DNA of 64,000 nucleotides from Limnoperna fortunei (GCA_944474755.1 OX104115.1:69416993-69480992), one strand, 5' to 3'. Counted from the stretch's first letter, positions 37,931 to 50,688 are shown. Numbers and translations are program-made. The notes: a model not told the origin generated them from the sequence alone.

Positions 37931-40302
37931 AACGAGTACAGATAGTTATTTGTATTGTATGATGTTGAATTTATTCAGCTACATGTAGACATATCATGAC
38001 GCTTCTGTGCAGAATGAGTAATAAATGATACAAATATTTGTTAAGGCCGCCCGACCTTCTGTTTTACTGTAGATAACTATTTAACGTTGTTTTTGTAGTA
38101 ATTTCAATCACAAATTGTTTGTTGGGGGAAAATTACAATTTAAAGCATAGTGAATTGTATGTTTAAATTGTTGTTAAGACCAAATCCATTTAACCTCGTG
38201 GTGTGTTAGTAAAAAACGATAGATTTGGTACGGACTTAGTTTTAAAAAAAATATATTATCTTTAAGTTGAAGAGGAATTTTATTAACGTCGTTCGTTTTC
38301 TGCTTAATAGGGACAGGCAGTCAGATTATCAGAATCAAGGTCATAATTATTAAGTCAAATGTAACGAAAAATGATAAATTTTAATAATGATGAAATATAC
38401 ATTTTTGTGGAATTACCTGACTTTCATAGACTAAAAAAGATCTTTGCACAAATTCTATACTCAAATCGACACTGATATTCACTACGCGAAAGGTAGCAAT
38501 CGGCAACATAATAAAACTGCAGCAATTATCATTTTATGTGTGTTATGTCTTCAATTGTGAATTATTATTATTTTTATAATATTTTTGTTTTATAATTCTT
38601 TATTTTTGTTTTATTTACCAACTGTCATGTGGGCGTGAAGAGTGCATTGGTGTTATATTGTATGAAATTGTCTCTAACTGCCTAGATACGATGACATGGA
38701 ATAACGTTTTTATATTGTTTTATACTGACATGTATTTTACATTTCTGTTTTAGTTTAGTTTATTATTTTTATACTTTAATTATATTTCCGTGTTATGTCC
38801 ATCGTAATAGTTGTTTTTTATGAAACGAACATAGATAATGAAAAATCAATTATTACCTCTAAACTATAGTAGACTAATTTTGCTACTGACAATTGCTTTG
38901 CTAAAATGAAGACTATTTTTTATAAAATATACAATATATCCTTTCTACTGATTTTGGCCTTTGTAACTAGCTAAAACAACGATGTAAAAGTTGAAGCAAA
39001 TATTTGTTTGAATTCGGCTTAACGCCATTTTGAGCAACTTTACATCTATTTCATGGCGTCCAGTTTTGTATTAATAAAGGAAGGCTTTTTAAAATTATTA
39101 TGTTATTGTCTAATAAATGGTCGCTATGTAAGTATATTAACTTCCGTACCAGGTCATCTGGTCTGTTTGTCGTATTTTTCTAAGTAAGCAGCAAGTTTAC
39201 TATTATGAAGATCGGAAATAAAGGTCAACCAAGGTTAATTATGGTCACATAAAAGTAAAATGCATTTTTACCTTAAAAAATATTGTGGAAGATATATTAC
39301 GGGAGATTTAAGTAGAATCATTATTTATATTAAGTCAAAACTTCCTTCATTAATTTGTTATCAGGACTTTTCAAATTTCTAATTTAAAATTTTTCTAAAA
39401 TTTAATCAAACATGATAAAATTTTCCGAATTGTATAATCTAACTTGGTAGAAGGGAGAGAATTCACTTTTTTAGCTTAACCGAATGGGGTATACCGAAAT
39501 GAAAGTTGCCCTTTTTTATAGTAGCAAAAATAATACTACAACAGAGCCCATATTCTCGTCTGTTCGCATGACGTATGCCTTTCTGTACTCTAATATCGTC
39601 TGCTTGTCTTAAAGAAGGTGTTTTGAGAAATAAATTACATGTATATTTTTCAAAGGCACTTATATTACGGAAGTGTCACATATGTTCGTGGACATAAGAA
39701 TTGTCACATTTGTTGTATTAAATCTAGATATCTGAAAACTTATTTTTATTTTTATTTCTATTCTATAAATCTTCATTTACATAATAAAAGAAAAATTTTT
39801 CTTAACGTTCTCTTTGTTTACATGGCATGACCTTTTTAATTGTACACATGCATCACCACAACTAGCGCAAGACGTCACATATTTTCGTGTTTTCATTTAG
39901 TTCTAAAAATAACTACTGATTGAACAAAGGTATGGAAGCCTAACTGGTACCATAAAATTACCAAAGGGAATCAATTATATTATTCAAGATTTCATATACA
40001 TTTTGAGCATTTTTGATGTTTTGAAGATTATAAAATTTCTCATTAAAATTTCCAAAACAAAAAATTTAATTTCACTGTTTTAAGTGCACAAATTTTAACT
40101 AAATAAAAGAAGAACTTACCTGAATAGTTATCAGAATATATGTCCTTAAATCCTCCAATTCACAGATTTTCAGAATATTTAGCAAACTAATTTTGAATTC
40201 ACATGATTCATGACAAAAAAGATTTAACTCGAAAGATCTGTAAAACATTAACTACAACTGGAATAATAATGTAAAAAAAAACGGCAACAGTTTGTAAATA
40301 AA
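37931..40302. other. Intergenic region between SLC6 copy 2 and the transposase gene
   Basis: The 3'UTR of SLC6 copy 2 followed by AT-rich sequence. Nothing coding was recognised. The two genes converge here. Confidence 0.5.
38020..38025 (+). terminator. Candidate poly(A) signal of SLC6 copy 2
   Basis: AATAAA lies 90 bases after the stop codon at 37928-37930, a usual distance. Not otherwise supported. Confidence 0.4.
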
Positions 40303-42596
40303 TTATTCTTCGAGATTATTTTGCTTGCATGGTAAACCATGACATGGGCAGTAGAATCTATCAGATCTTCTTAGAACTCTTACATCGCAACAGTACTTTA
40401 AATGTGTCCAATGTTGACAATCCACGAATTCACATTTTGCCCAACTAGTAAGAATCAATGAAACACTGTTATGAAGTTCTTTAGGCTGCCACAAATTACA
40501 CACACAGCACAAAGTATCATCACTGTCTTGTTCATCAAAGTCATCATCATCATCATCATTATCTGATACAACAATTTTCTGCAGTCCTGAACATCCTGGT
40601 TGTTGTGATTCGGTTTGTTTCTCTGGATTCTGTTTCTTACTGGAATTAGAGGTTGAAGTAGCTGTTGCCTTTCGCTTTGTAGAAGATTTGTTTACACTGA
40701 GACTAGATTTTTTATTCGATTTAGATTGTTCCATGTAATCTATTATTTCCTGTCTGGTTTCTGGTTCTGTGATAGCTTTTCCTGCAACTACTTTATAGAT
40801 TGAGCGTCTTTCCTTCTTTGGTTGGGTTTTCTTGGGTGCTGATTTATTTTTGCAATTAAAAAATGTTTCCTGATTTGCAGAAGATTCATTAATAGCTATG
40901 TCTGAGATGAGAGTGGTTACAACAGATGATTTGTGTCCAACTGAGTTGTTAGGTTCTGTGGTTTGTGCTCCATAAGCGACAGGAATATCAACATCTGTGA
41001 CTACATCCTGAGGATCATTTACGGATTCATTTTCTTGATCTTGCCTTAAAATGTTGTCAGATATTGCAAATAAAGATTGGTCAATAGCATAACGATCTAG
41101 AGGGTAAACACCAGATTTACGAAATGCAGACTGTAGGTTCAGTGGAGATAGAGCAGAACTATAAGACTTGCAAGCAATTGAACAAAGGTTGTACCTGTTG
41201 ATGACTGCTGATTGGGTTCTTTGGAACTTGTGACATTCGGCACTATATATTTTAGAAAATGGCCCAAAACAACCTACATCCATAGGTTGTAAAATGTGGC
41301 TGGTATGTGGTGGCAATACATACAGTATGATTTTATGCTCAATAGCCCAATCAATAATATCAGGTGTAATGTGAGTCCTGTGACCATCATATAACAGCAT
41401 AATATATTGGTTCTGCATTCCAGTGACATACTTTATGAAATGAGTTTTAAGGTAAGTTTGGAAAATTTGAGAATTAGACCAACCAGATTCACTTACTGTT
41501 CCATCAGAACCAGGTGTTGCCCCTTCAAGAAGTTCCTGTCTCATTCTCTGACCAGCAAAAATGAAGTAAGGAGGTATTTGCTGACCCAAAGCATTCCCAC
41601 ATCCAATTACAGTGGTTGTTTTTGACTTCTCTGATGTAATAGTTGATGGCTGATATTCTGATGAAGCAACTACATTTGGTGCTTTATAATTACTTGTCAG
41701 CCCTTTCTCATCGACATTATAAATACTTTCAGGTCTGTCTTTAAGGTGATATTTTTCCATGATACGGCCAAGTTCATCAAAATACCTGTCAATTGACTCC
41801 CTGGATGTTGCCTTTGCCCTCAGTTCTGAAATAGTTTTTGGTCTCCAAACCTTTAATTCTGGCCATCTTCCCATAAAACTGTAGAACCACCTCAAGGATA
41901 AAGGTTTGTCTTCTTTGGTTTTTATTTCTAAATGAACTGCATATTCTGTGCCAAGATCCACAACCTCTGCTCTAGTATAAGCATATCCAACAGCACCCAT
42001 GTCTTTAATATGCTTTACAAGCCTTGCCTCTTGTTCACAATCAAACACTGGTGGAGGACCTGACTTCACTGTGTCAATGGAAATATGCCCTAATACTCGA
42101 TCTCTCAATGTCTGCTCTGGAATGCTGTACTTCCGTGCAGCTTTCGCAACACTCATTTTCTTTTCAGCAACATCAAGGTAAGCATTAGTTAGCTTTGTTG
42201 GTGAATAGGACTTGTATTTCTGTCGTTTCAGTTGAACCTGCAATATATAAGGATAAAATCATTTTTAATTGTGTTTTACATAATTTTTAAAAATTATTTA
42301 TTATTTAATTAGTTAATTCCATATTAAAAAACATGTTTAAAAAATATAAGATTATGGCAGTTTTTGCGTTCCGTAGATTTTTTTATTTGACAAGGATTTC
42401 TCTAGAAAGTCACGTGACTATAAACATCATGAAATGAAGCAGGCAGACGACACTTGGATTTGTTATAATAACTTTAATTAAAAACTATTTTTGGATGATC
42501 AAAAATGCAACGAAAAGGTGATAAGAAAAATCCGCCATTTTGGAAGACTCAGAATAAAGATTTAAATCTTACCTTGCTAGATACAACAAAATTCAT
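40303..42596 (-). CDS. pogo/Tigger-type DDE transposase with C-terminal PHD-like zinc finger (2 exons)
   Basis: Exon 1 is 42573-42596 (MNFVVSSK) and exon 2 is 40303-42237, joined in phase 0 over a 335-bp GT-AG intron, giving 652 aa. The long frame itself has no ATG before the acceptor TATTGCAG, so the short first exon decides the start. Order: pipsqueak-type helix-turn-helix (about 20-60, AEKKMSVAKAARKYSIPEQTLRDR), a second DNA-binding region (about 70-140), then a DDE core with D184 in YNVDEKG, D292 in LLYDGHRTH and D328 in HILQPMDVG, 35 residues after the second Asp. A Lys/Ser-rich linker and an Asp run precede a Cys/His cluster (CCVCNLW ... CEFVDCQHWTH ... YCPCHG) of PHD type. The core is intact, so it is either an active transposase or a host-adopted derivative. 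I found no convincing terminal repeats around it. Confidence 0.88.
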
Positions 42597-42991
42597 CTCA
42601 AAGGTTAGCGTAGTAGGGGTTTTCTCCAACTATCGTAAAATGTAAGTGATGACGTAATACGCTGTAGCGCGTTCCGAATATTTTCACCGTTCGGAAGTCC
42701 ACGAACTTATGTGTCCACGAAAATATAGAACGAGACGGTAATCTTAAAAAAAGAAAGGCTTCGTGGTTTTAAATTTACTATCGCAAAACAAATGAAAAAA
42801 AGAAAAGAAATAAAATAAACACAAATAAAAAACCATAAAAACCATCCTTTACGTAGTGACTACCTAATGATGACGTAATTGTGTTTTTACCTGTCGGCTG
42901 TCGTCTAGTTCATTTAACCTTGTAAGTCACATGACAGTCAGCTTAGGAAAGTTTTTCAACATTTTTATGGGGGATATCTATAAGAACAAAG
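42597..42991. promoter_or_regulatory. Short divergent intergenic region with repeated CRE-like sites
   Basis: It lies between the minus-strand transposase start (42596) and the plus-strand start exon candidate (42992). GATGACGTAAT, a CRE/ATF-like sequence, occurs twice (about 42650 and 42870). A GTCACGTGAC palindrome is at about 42409, inside the transposase intron. Regulatory role is inferred from position only. Confidence 0.3.
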
Positions 42992-45900
42992 ATGGGAAAG
43001 GCCGAGGTAAGGACTGTTTTAATAAAATATTTATTTAATACATTAGAAACACATGCTTATTATGTATATATATTGGTAGATTTGTCATATGTGGATAATA
43101 TACTGACAAATAGACAAGAAAACATAAAAATGGTCAAGCGTGTCATTAGAAAATTTAAGGAAAATTTCCGAGACTTTAATATTAAATCAGTGTTGTTTAT
43201 GCGAAAGAAATTTCGTTTTAAAATCGCTTAACACAAGAACGTTTATACAAATAAAAGGTTAACAAAATGCGTAATCTGTACGCTTTTTTTATTTTACATT
43301 AAATTAAATATTTGAATTCTGTTGTTTTAGTTTCGATTCAGCATTGAAGCATGATCTAAGGAGGCCGTGCGAAGAACTTTATTTAAAAAAAAACGGTAAT
43401 AACGATGTTAACTATTAGAATAGATCTGAAATATACCTAAAAGAATACTCCTAAGATATGGTACATATTTTTTACCCAGTTTTATAAAATTAACATCTTT
43501 AATTTGAGGTACCTCAACTCATCCCCAACTAAAATATTGTCCAAGCGGACCCTGGCGCCATAAAACTTTGTAACCATATAGTTATTCTCAGTTTCATCCC
43601 ATCAAAAGTGCCAGTTTAATTTCCTCTGTTAGTGTAATTCTCAAAATATTCTCATGATAAGCAAAACGTTTTTATTTAAAAAGGTTTTATGGGGCTGGGA
43701 CCAAAATTTCAGGAGAATTTAATTGGAGTCAAATTTGTCATTTTTAGCGTCAACGATGCATCTACTTGTTTAAATCCAATAACAGCGCATTGGGTTTACC
43801 AAGTGTTTGTTTTAAATAAACTTTAAGGGTAAGGCTATGTTTTGAATTTCCCGGTAAATACATTTCAAATATGTGTAAAGTATAAATAAACAATCTGGCG
43901 AACAGAATACACAGTTAATGTCAATATAAACCCCCGAGGAAGACGTAGGTCACCGATCCGAAAATATCAGGTCATAGCAGAATATGTATTGATTTCTTTT
44001 TGTATTGTATAACGAAAGTTAATCTTTTAAGATAGGCGACTTTGCATACCTTTATAACATTGTACAGCATTTAACTGGGCTAGGATATAAACAAGTATTC
44101 GACAATGACAAAATATATGTGCAGGCAGGGTGTACTCGACTCCAATCTTAATTGACAAGGATTGCCAGTTTTCCTACCGAAGGTCGGGGGTTCTCTCCGG
44201 GTACTCCGGCTCCCCCCCCCCCCCAATAAAAACTGGACGCCATGAAATAGCTGAAACATTGCTGAAAGTGGCGTTAAAACACCATTCAAACAAAAAAAAA
44301 CATAATATATGCCACACATATTCTTAGCCAATTCTTTTCGCGGTAGTTTCAAAAACTTCGAGACGAGCCCACTTTATTTATATTCCAATGCAATAAAGGC
44401 AAAACTTGTGTTTTAATATGTATCAAAATTTCATCTTGAAAGATCTGAAAATAATTCTACTACTTGTTACAAAAAATGTATAAAAAGAGTAATTTACATA
44501 TTGCCACTTTCGAACCAATCAAAACACAGCAAATGTCTGCAAGGTGTTCCGGGATCTGGTAATCTAATACTGGTACGCATGTTCCTTTTACATGGAACAA
44601 ATGTAAAATCTAATGTTACTGATCACGTATTAATCAAACTGAGTCTTGAGCTGTTAACGGCTTAAAGGTAATTTAAAGACCTGAAATAATTATAAACAAT
44701 ACGTAGATGGATTCTGTTGACAAACGCCAAATCAAATCGGACCATCTCTCAACCATTAAAGTCAATAGAGTGTTCCGACAGCACGCAGAAATAACAGAGG
44801 TGATCCGATTGACAGCAAATACTGACCATGAATTAATTAGACAGTATCACTACGTCATGTCGACATCTTTGCCACCTTATGTACCCTTGCACAGCTTGAT
44901 ACTGGATAAAAAAGGGGGTGATTTAACAGATCAAGTCTATATATGAATGAAAAGGAACAGCTAAAAGTGGATAAATATATTTCACGTAAAGATTTCTTTT
45001 ATAAATGTTTCATCAATGTAAGGGGTGGGGGTGGGGCGGGTGCGGTTAATATTTGATTGTCTGAATGGTTAAATGGCAGCGAACAGTATTGTAGCCATAT
45101 TTAGGACGAGGTCAATTGAGCACAATGATTATTGGATCAATCAAACGCCTTTCAAGTTTCACTTACATACGTATGGATTATTGGAAATGTACACGCAGAG
45201 AATGTTGCTTTTTGAAGCAGCTTCAAAGATCTTACTCTTTATTTGACATCTTCAAAAAGGTCTTGAACGTGCAAATAAACTTGAACTTTCTAAACATGCT
45301 TCCTACTATGGTCCACTACTAGGCGACGTCACGACTTAATCATTATTTAGACACAATACACATAAATATCACATATTTTTCTGTTATTTGCTTTTTGTGT
45401 TAACTCTATGGTTTTGAGTTGTAGTCCAATTTCCGGTATTTTCAAGAACATCCTTAGGGTCTCGGTGACCATGTGGTTAAGTTTGTTAACTGATATACGT
45501 TACGTGTTTGTCAACAGTAGATTTCGGGTCGAGTCTCATTGCGGGGAGATTTTGCTCGGCTCCAATCTTGATTTACAAGGAGTATCGATCTTTTTACCGC
45601 TTAGATTGATTGATTAGATGTTTGCTTTACATCCAGCGAGCATTATATTAGCTATGTTCAGGAAGACAACAAGTTAAAAAAAAAAACAAGAAATCAATTC
45701 GAGAAAGATGGACCAAAAAGGCAAAAATTTTGACTGCCACTGGAAAAGTATGGGGTATGGGTAAGCGGCGGGAAATTTCGCCTTTTGTAGCGGCTAACGA
45801 ACCTACTCTTGTCAACATCTACAAAAGAATTTTTGTTATGTAAAGAAACTCGTAGATGTAGATTGCCATTAAAAGTTGTCCTACTTCGAAACAAATTTAG

Positions 45901-47071
45901 CAAGTATGAACAATATTTTCATGTGAACAGTCGTAACTAGTTAACGATAAAACATCTCTGGGAAGGTTCCCAGTGCTTGACACAAGCAGCTAAGCTCGTC
46001 CTCGGGTGGCGAATATGGTTGACCGTCTCGTTAAGGGGTTATCAGGTGATAATACGGAAAGCCTGGCGGCGGACCGTAGTGGGTGACGTGTTTAGAGAGT
46101 GCCACACAAAAGACCCCTTTTGCAGATTTCAAAAAAGAGTATGTTCGTTGTAACCGCTACAAAAGACTACATTATCCGACCATACCTAAATCTCCATGCT
46201 TTTCCTGTGGCAGTCAAAATTGTGTTCCCTGTGTCCCATCCCACCCATATTTCTGTTGATATATTCTAGGTTAACTTGTTCTCGTCCTGAATATAGCTGA
46301 AATACTGCTCGCTGGACGTAATACAAACATCTAATCAATCAATCTAAATGCATTCGATGTAAATTTAAGAAATAATTCATGGAGGCTGTGGGTTATCATT
46401 GTTTTACCACGGGGTGACCATTTATGTCGTATTATTTTATCCCGAGCGATAGCGAGTGATAAAATAACGACATAAATGGTCATCCCGTGGTAAAACAATG
46501 ATAAATCACAGCCTCCGTGAATTATTTCTATTCTAATAAGACAATTACGGTACATTTATAATATTTTCGTACCTATAGAAAACATCGTTTTCACCATAAT
46601 TGGCTGTTCGGTCAATGTAACACACAACATATTGCAACGGATAATTATAGCGCGTGTCGCTATTTATAAGATTAATACGTCATACGCAATAGCTTTCCGG
46701 TGGTAGTTACAGTTTTGTAATTGGAACGGCCATTTAAAACACGCCCTCCTCAGCGCGTGTTGTTCATATATAAATCATTTTTTTACCACAGTTGTGGTCT
46801 CAAAGCCTTTAAGGCACGTCATATTAGAATAAAATATACCACATATCATTATGGTCGATAAACCTGTCGGTTTACAATTAATTTTACGTAGCAACAAAAA
46901 TGGTATATCACTAGCTTTGTTATTTGTCTAGCGTCTTTCGTCTTTCAAACCTGTTGTATATAAATATATAAAGTGGAAAAATATGTAAGAAGACATTAAA
47001 CGAGTAAAATAGTTTGTTACAATAGCATGTTTAATATTTAGAGAGAAAAGACAGACGCTGACAAGGTTCAG
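42992..47071 (+). CDS. Possible first two coding exons of a third SLC6-like gene
   Basis: An ATG exon (42992-43006, MGKAE, donor GAGgtaagg) is followed 4 kb on by a 30-nt exon (47042-47071, REKTDADKVQ) between an ATTTAG acceptor and a GTGAGA donor. Both are phase 0. SLC6 copy 2 has the same arrangement: a 30-nt, charged, phase-0 exon just before the helix-1 exon. No helix-1 exon is found downstream in the window, so the gene would have to continue past 64000 with the retrotransposon in an intron. The exons are tiny, so chance is a real alternative. Confidence 0.25.
43007..44117. other. Noncoding stretch
   Basis: The open frame running through the donor at 43007 to 43231 resembles nothing I know. 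The rest is AT-rich and holds no recognised feature. Confidence 0.4.
44118..44300 (+). repeat. tRNA-derived SINE body, V-SINE (RUDI-like) family
   Basis: GCAGGCAGGGTGTACTCGAC, AATTGACAAGGATTGCCAGT, TCTCTCCGGGTACTCCGGCT, a 14-C run, AAAACTGGACGCCATGAAAT and GCTGAAAGTGGCGTTAAAAC give the best view of the family's middle and 3' parts. The tRNA-like head is truncated. Confidence 0.7.
44301..45454. other. Noncoding stretch
   Basis: Short open frames at 44707-44946 and 45116-45322 have no recognisable domain or splice context. A G-rich run (GGGGTGGGGGTGGGGCGGG) lies at about 45021-45040. No gene is called. Confidence 0.4.
45455..45600 (+). repeat. SINE 5' (tRNA-like) half
   Basis: GGTCTCGGTGACCATGTGGTTAAG and GGGTCGAGTCTCATTGCGGG resemble tRNA A and B boxes, and CTCGGCTCCAATCTTGATTT follows as in the other copies. 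It is interrupted at about 45600 by the inverted-repeat element that starts there. Confidence 0.5.
45603..46344. mobile_element. Long-terminal-inverted-repeat (foldback/MITE) element
   Basis: The left end (AGATTGATTGATTAGATG, then CCAGCGAGCA) is mirrored at the right (TGCTCGCTGGACG, then CATCTAATCAATCAATCT). Deeper inside, TTTTGACTGCCAC and CTTTTGTAGCGG on the left pair with their reverse complements at about 46150-46220, so the arms reach roughly 200 bp. There is no coding frame. The end sequence also occurs singly at 50545. Confidence 0.75.
46365..46832. mobile_element. Hairpin-headed non-autonomous element A
   Basis: It starts with a near-perfect hairpin (46368-46529, about 70-nt arms, centre CCCGAGCGATAGCGAG) whose outer sequence is GAAATAATTCATGG. 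Then TTCTATTCTAATAAGAC and, 280 bp on, GTCATATTAGAATA form an inverted pair around a body with TTGGCTGTTCG and GGAACGGCCA. The same order of parts is seen at 51333-52272. Confidence 0.65.
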
Positions 47072-48269
47072 GTGAGAAAAGAATACAGCTTTCTTTAACT
47101 TTTGTTAATGCACATGCTTTTTGTATATTATATTATTTACATTTTAAAATATTTACAACTGTACAGCTTTTAGTTAACAGATGTAGTTTGTTTTAGTTCT
47201 TGGACTTTTAAGACTTGCATCATTCTCCTAGAAAAGGAATTAAAATGTACATGTACACCATGATAAATGTATATTATATATGTCAATTAACCAATCATTG
47301 TTTAGCAACAAGTTTAGGGGAGTTTTGTGGGTTTTGGTTTGTTTTGTTTTGTTTTGTTTGTTTTTGTTTTGTTTTGTTTTTGTTTGTTTGTTTTTGGTTT
47401 CTTCGGTTTTCTGTGTATGTCAGAAGTTTTTATATCAGTCCAGTTTTAGTCATTGTCCTTTGTTTTACCGTTCGGCTTTCTTATATCTTTCTAATAACGC
47501 CAAAATTTGTGTTAGAAATATTTTACTAAAGTTGCAGTTATTTCTTTGACTTCTGTTTTATTATTAAAGAGACTAAAACAATCCTACTAACATTATTGTG
47601 TGTTTTATAATACAACTTAGAAATATTAATTAAATTGCATTTTTATCACTCTTACACAGTCTCTTAAGTTTTTGTATTTTGTATCCGCTTTGTACAGTTT
47701 TAATCGGTATTTTCAAGTGATAAAATAGTCTAGTTTTATGGCTACATGTATCATCGAAGATAATCTTCAGGTACACTTTAGACTTCTTATCCTCATTAAG
47801 TATAAGTCGGGGAGATATAGACGAATGCACAATTTTAACACATAGGATACACTGCGTTGGCTTTACAGTTTTGCTGACACGTCATCCATTATGTCTTCCA
47901 TTAGACACTCTACATATGTAATTCGTTTTTTTATTGTTGCAAATGAAATGCAAGAAATTTTAATGTATGCGTAGGATTTTATACGATATATTCTTTTGAT
48001 TAAATCACATACAATATGATATACATCATTACATTTTTTGTACTAATGTTCCTTCGACTAAAAAGTTGTTGGAATTCCTTTTTAGGAAGTACATCACAAA
48101 ATACATGTATCTAGACGAAGTTAAGAGTTAAGTTCAACACCCATAGCCAAGGCTACAAAAAAAGTCACAGCAGTAATACATATTAAAATCAAACAGCAAA
48201 CAAATAACTAAGTTAACATAAAAAATGGTTATTATGTTACACAGGATGACACTATATGTATTTTAAAAA
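46833..48269. other. Noncoding stretch with a (GTTTT)n-rich tract
   Basis: A G/T-only tract of GTTTT-like units lies at about 47330-47400. Apart from the 30-nt exon candidate at 47042, nothing is recognised. Confidence 0.5.
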
Positions 48270-48400
48270 TGCGCCATTTTCCTTGAAAAGGTCTCACCCC
48301 CTCCCCCGCCCCACGCTATAAAAACTGGACGCCATGATATTGCTGAAGAGTTGCTGTAGATCGAGTAAAACCTAGCAAAACAAAATAAAAAAACAACGTA
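48270..48400 (+). repeat. SINE 3' remnant
   Basis: CTATAAAAACTGGACGCCATG followed by TATTGCTGAAGAGTTGCTG matches the 3' part of the SINE family; the rest is decayed. Confidence 0.45.
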
Positions 48401-48954
48401 CATTCATTCATATTCAAAGATACTGGTAATCTTTTGTTTAAAAAAACCATAATGTTTTTACCTTAATATCATCATATTCATATGTTAATTTGTTGTAAGA
48501 GATTGAAAATTTCACAAATATAGTTATTATATGTATTATTACATATAATTTGACGTTCTCATACATGTTTAATCAAAGTGTATATATTATTGAAAACGTA
48601 CATGCCTATTATTTCACACATAAAAAAGTTTCAGCTTTAAAATGTTTCCATGCGTAAATTTTAATAAGAACATTTTTGTTATGTACCATCTAAAACTTGA
48701 TAAAATGAAACATTTGTCACGCGCTAATTTCCACTTTATAAACATGTTCATTTCACTTTCATATTTCTTCAAATGACATTATTACATAATTTGAATTAGT
48801 AATTCAAGATGTCCGCAGAAAAACTGCACATGCATCAAAGACCAGAATTTGTTAAATATGTATTTCGGATATAAATGTAAAGTGAAACTGAATTTTATGG
48901 AACGCAAGATTTTAAGAGTTTTCAAAATTCTTTACCATTAATTAATTAATTAAT

Positions 48955-49102
48955 TTATGACTTTGATATAGGTCGCTATCAGGATTTATCAGCCAGAGAA
49001 AATGTAATATTTACCCAGCCGCTGGGGTAGGTGAATAAACCTTTTTTTTTCGGGGGGGGGGGGCTGAAAATCCTGATAGTGACCGTATATCAAAGTCATA
49101 TA
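48955..49102. repeat. Long hairpin
   Basis: The arms read ATGACTTTGATATAGGTCGC and CAGGATTTATCAGCC on the left and their near-complements on the right (GGCTGAAAATCCTGATAGTG, ATCAAAGTCAT). The centre has CCCAGCCGCTGGGG and a run of G. It belongs structurally with the hairpins at 31.7, 46.4, 51.4 and 52.4 kb. Confidence 0.8.
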
Positions 49103-50544
49103 TTGTTTTATTACATAAATAAAATGACCATCTTCCTTGATTAGAAAAATTGAGGATACTTACATTTTGTAATTGTTGTAATGCTGGTTACCCTTAATTA
49201 TTTGAATACTGCAGTTTGTTAATGATTTCCAAATATTGAGAAGAGTATAAATTCATCAATAATTGTATTATTACATTTTAACAGTATATTTTATAATTAC
49301 AGATGATCAATTTCAATGACCACTAAAATTTAAATTTATAGTTATATTCGAACAGTCATGAAAACTGAGTTGAACCAGTAGTTACCACACAATTGTGTAC
49401 TTTCGGTCTATTTTTTGAGAAAACCAGGTCGATGTCGGATTTCGCTTGACTACTGTGCAGCAGACAAAAATTTCTATATTTTTATGTAATTTTAGTACTG
49501 CTGCAATTTATCGTGACATGAAAAACGAAAGTGGATGCTTGTTTGTTTGTATAGGGTTAGCTCCAATTTCAACAAGTTTTCATGTCAAGGCGCCCAGTTT
49601 TTATTTGGGGATGCCAAAGTACGCGGTGAATACACAACAAAAGTAATGTCGAAAAACAGAAATGTATGGTGATCCAGTTTTTTTAATATATTAAGAGCAT
49701 ACGAGGGATAAAGTGTGTGAAACAATTGAATGAATTAATGAATAAATTATTTATTTGGCATTTCATAAAGCTAGAACATGTTGTGTCAAAGATAGAATCT
49801 GAACAATTTTATATTATAATAAAAACAAGCAGTCAGCAGAGAACAAACAATGAGTCATGAAATGATCTGTGATCCAAGCTGCTTTTAAATAACATACATG
49901 TAGTTTTAGGGTGAGAGATTTGCTTGTTATATCTTCAGAGAAGAGGGATTATCTTTTTCTCACCGAATATACAGACATTACATACATTGTGTATGTACAA
50001 CTTCCTGTATTATGTCGAGACAGTGGTGTACATGCACGATACATTCGTATCACTACATAAACGCGATACCTAGAGTCGAATTATGATGCGGAATGTATGC
50101 AATTGTTGAGTCGTGATACAGGTAGTTGTACCTGCACTTAAATGTAATAATTTATCCCTAAAAATGTAAATGGTGTAAAACTTGTTCATCCAATATTGAT
50201 ATTAGTTCTGATAAAAAAACTATAGGACCACAAACATCGATTGATTTGCATTTTGTTGTTGATTATTTAAAGATAGTTAATCATTATTTAGTAAAACGGC
50301 TTCTCTTTATTGGTCCACATTTAAACCATGACAAATCTTATAATTAAGTCGCTTGTACCCAATACTCCATTTCCATTAGCTGCCTCCATTATATTGTTAT
50401 TGTATATATATTTTCTTTTTATAAATGTACCAGACAATTACACACTCACTTTAAATCACATTTATTTCATTTGTTTTGGATGTTGCCTCGAAATGGAAGC
50501 TACCGTTTAAAATCTTAAATTTCAATGTTTACAGTTTATTTTCA
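49103..50544. other. Noncoding stretch
   Basis: AT-rich. The block at 49556-49615 loosely resembles an inverted, decayed SINE end. No gene is recognised. Confidence 0.4.
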
Positions 50545-50606
50545 TAAGTTAACTTGTTCCCGTCCTGAATATAGCTGAAATACTGCTCGCTGGACGTAAA
50601 GCAGAC

Positions 50607-50687
<81 letters not shown>
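50545..50687. repeat. Inverted-repeat element end with (CAAT)n microsatellite
   Basis: CCTGAATATAGCTGAAATAC and TGCTCGCTGGACGTAAAGC match the right end of the element at 45603-46344. The terminal CAATCAATC is here expanded to about 20 units (about 50609-50687). This shows how the element's end seeds a tetranucleotide microsatellite. Confidence 0.75.

Positions 50688-50688
<1 letters not shown>

Noticed and set aside
39850..42960. Terminal inverted repeats for the pogo transposase gene (ATATTTTCGTG near 39880 and CACGAAAATAT near 42717)
   Set aside because: The match is about 11 nt of AT-rich sequence with no extended pairing or TA duplication that I could confirm.
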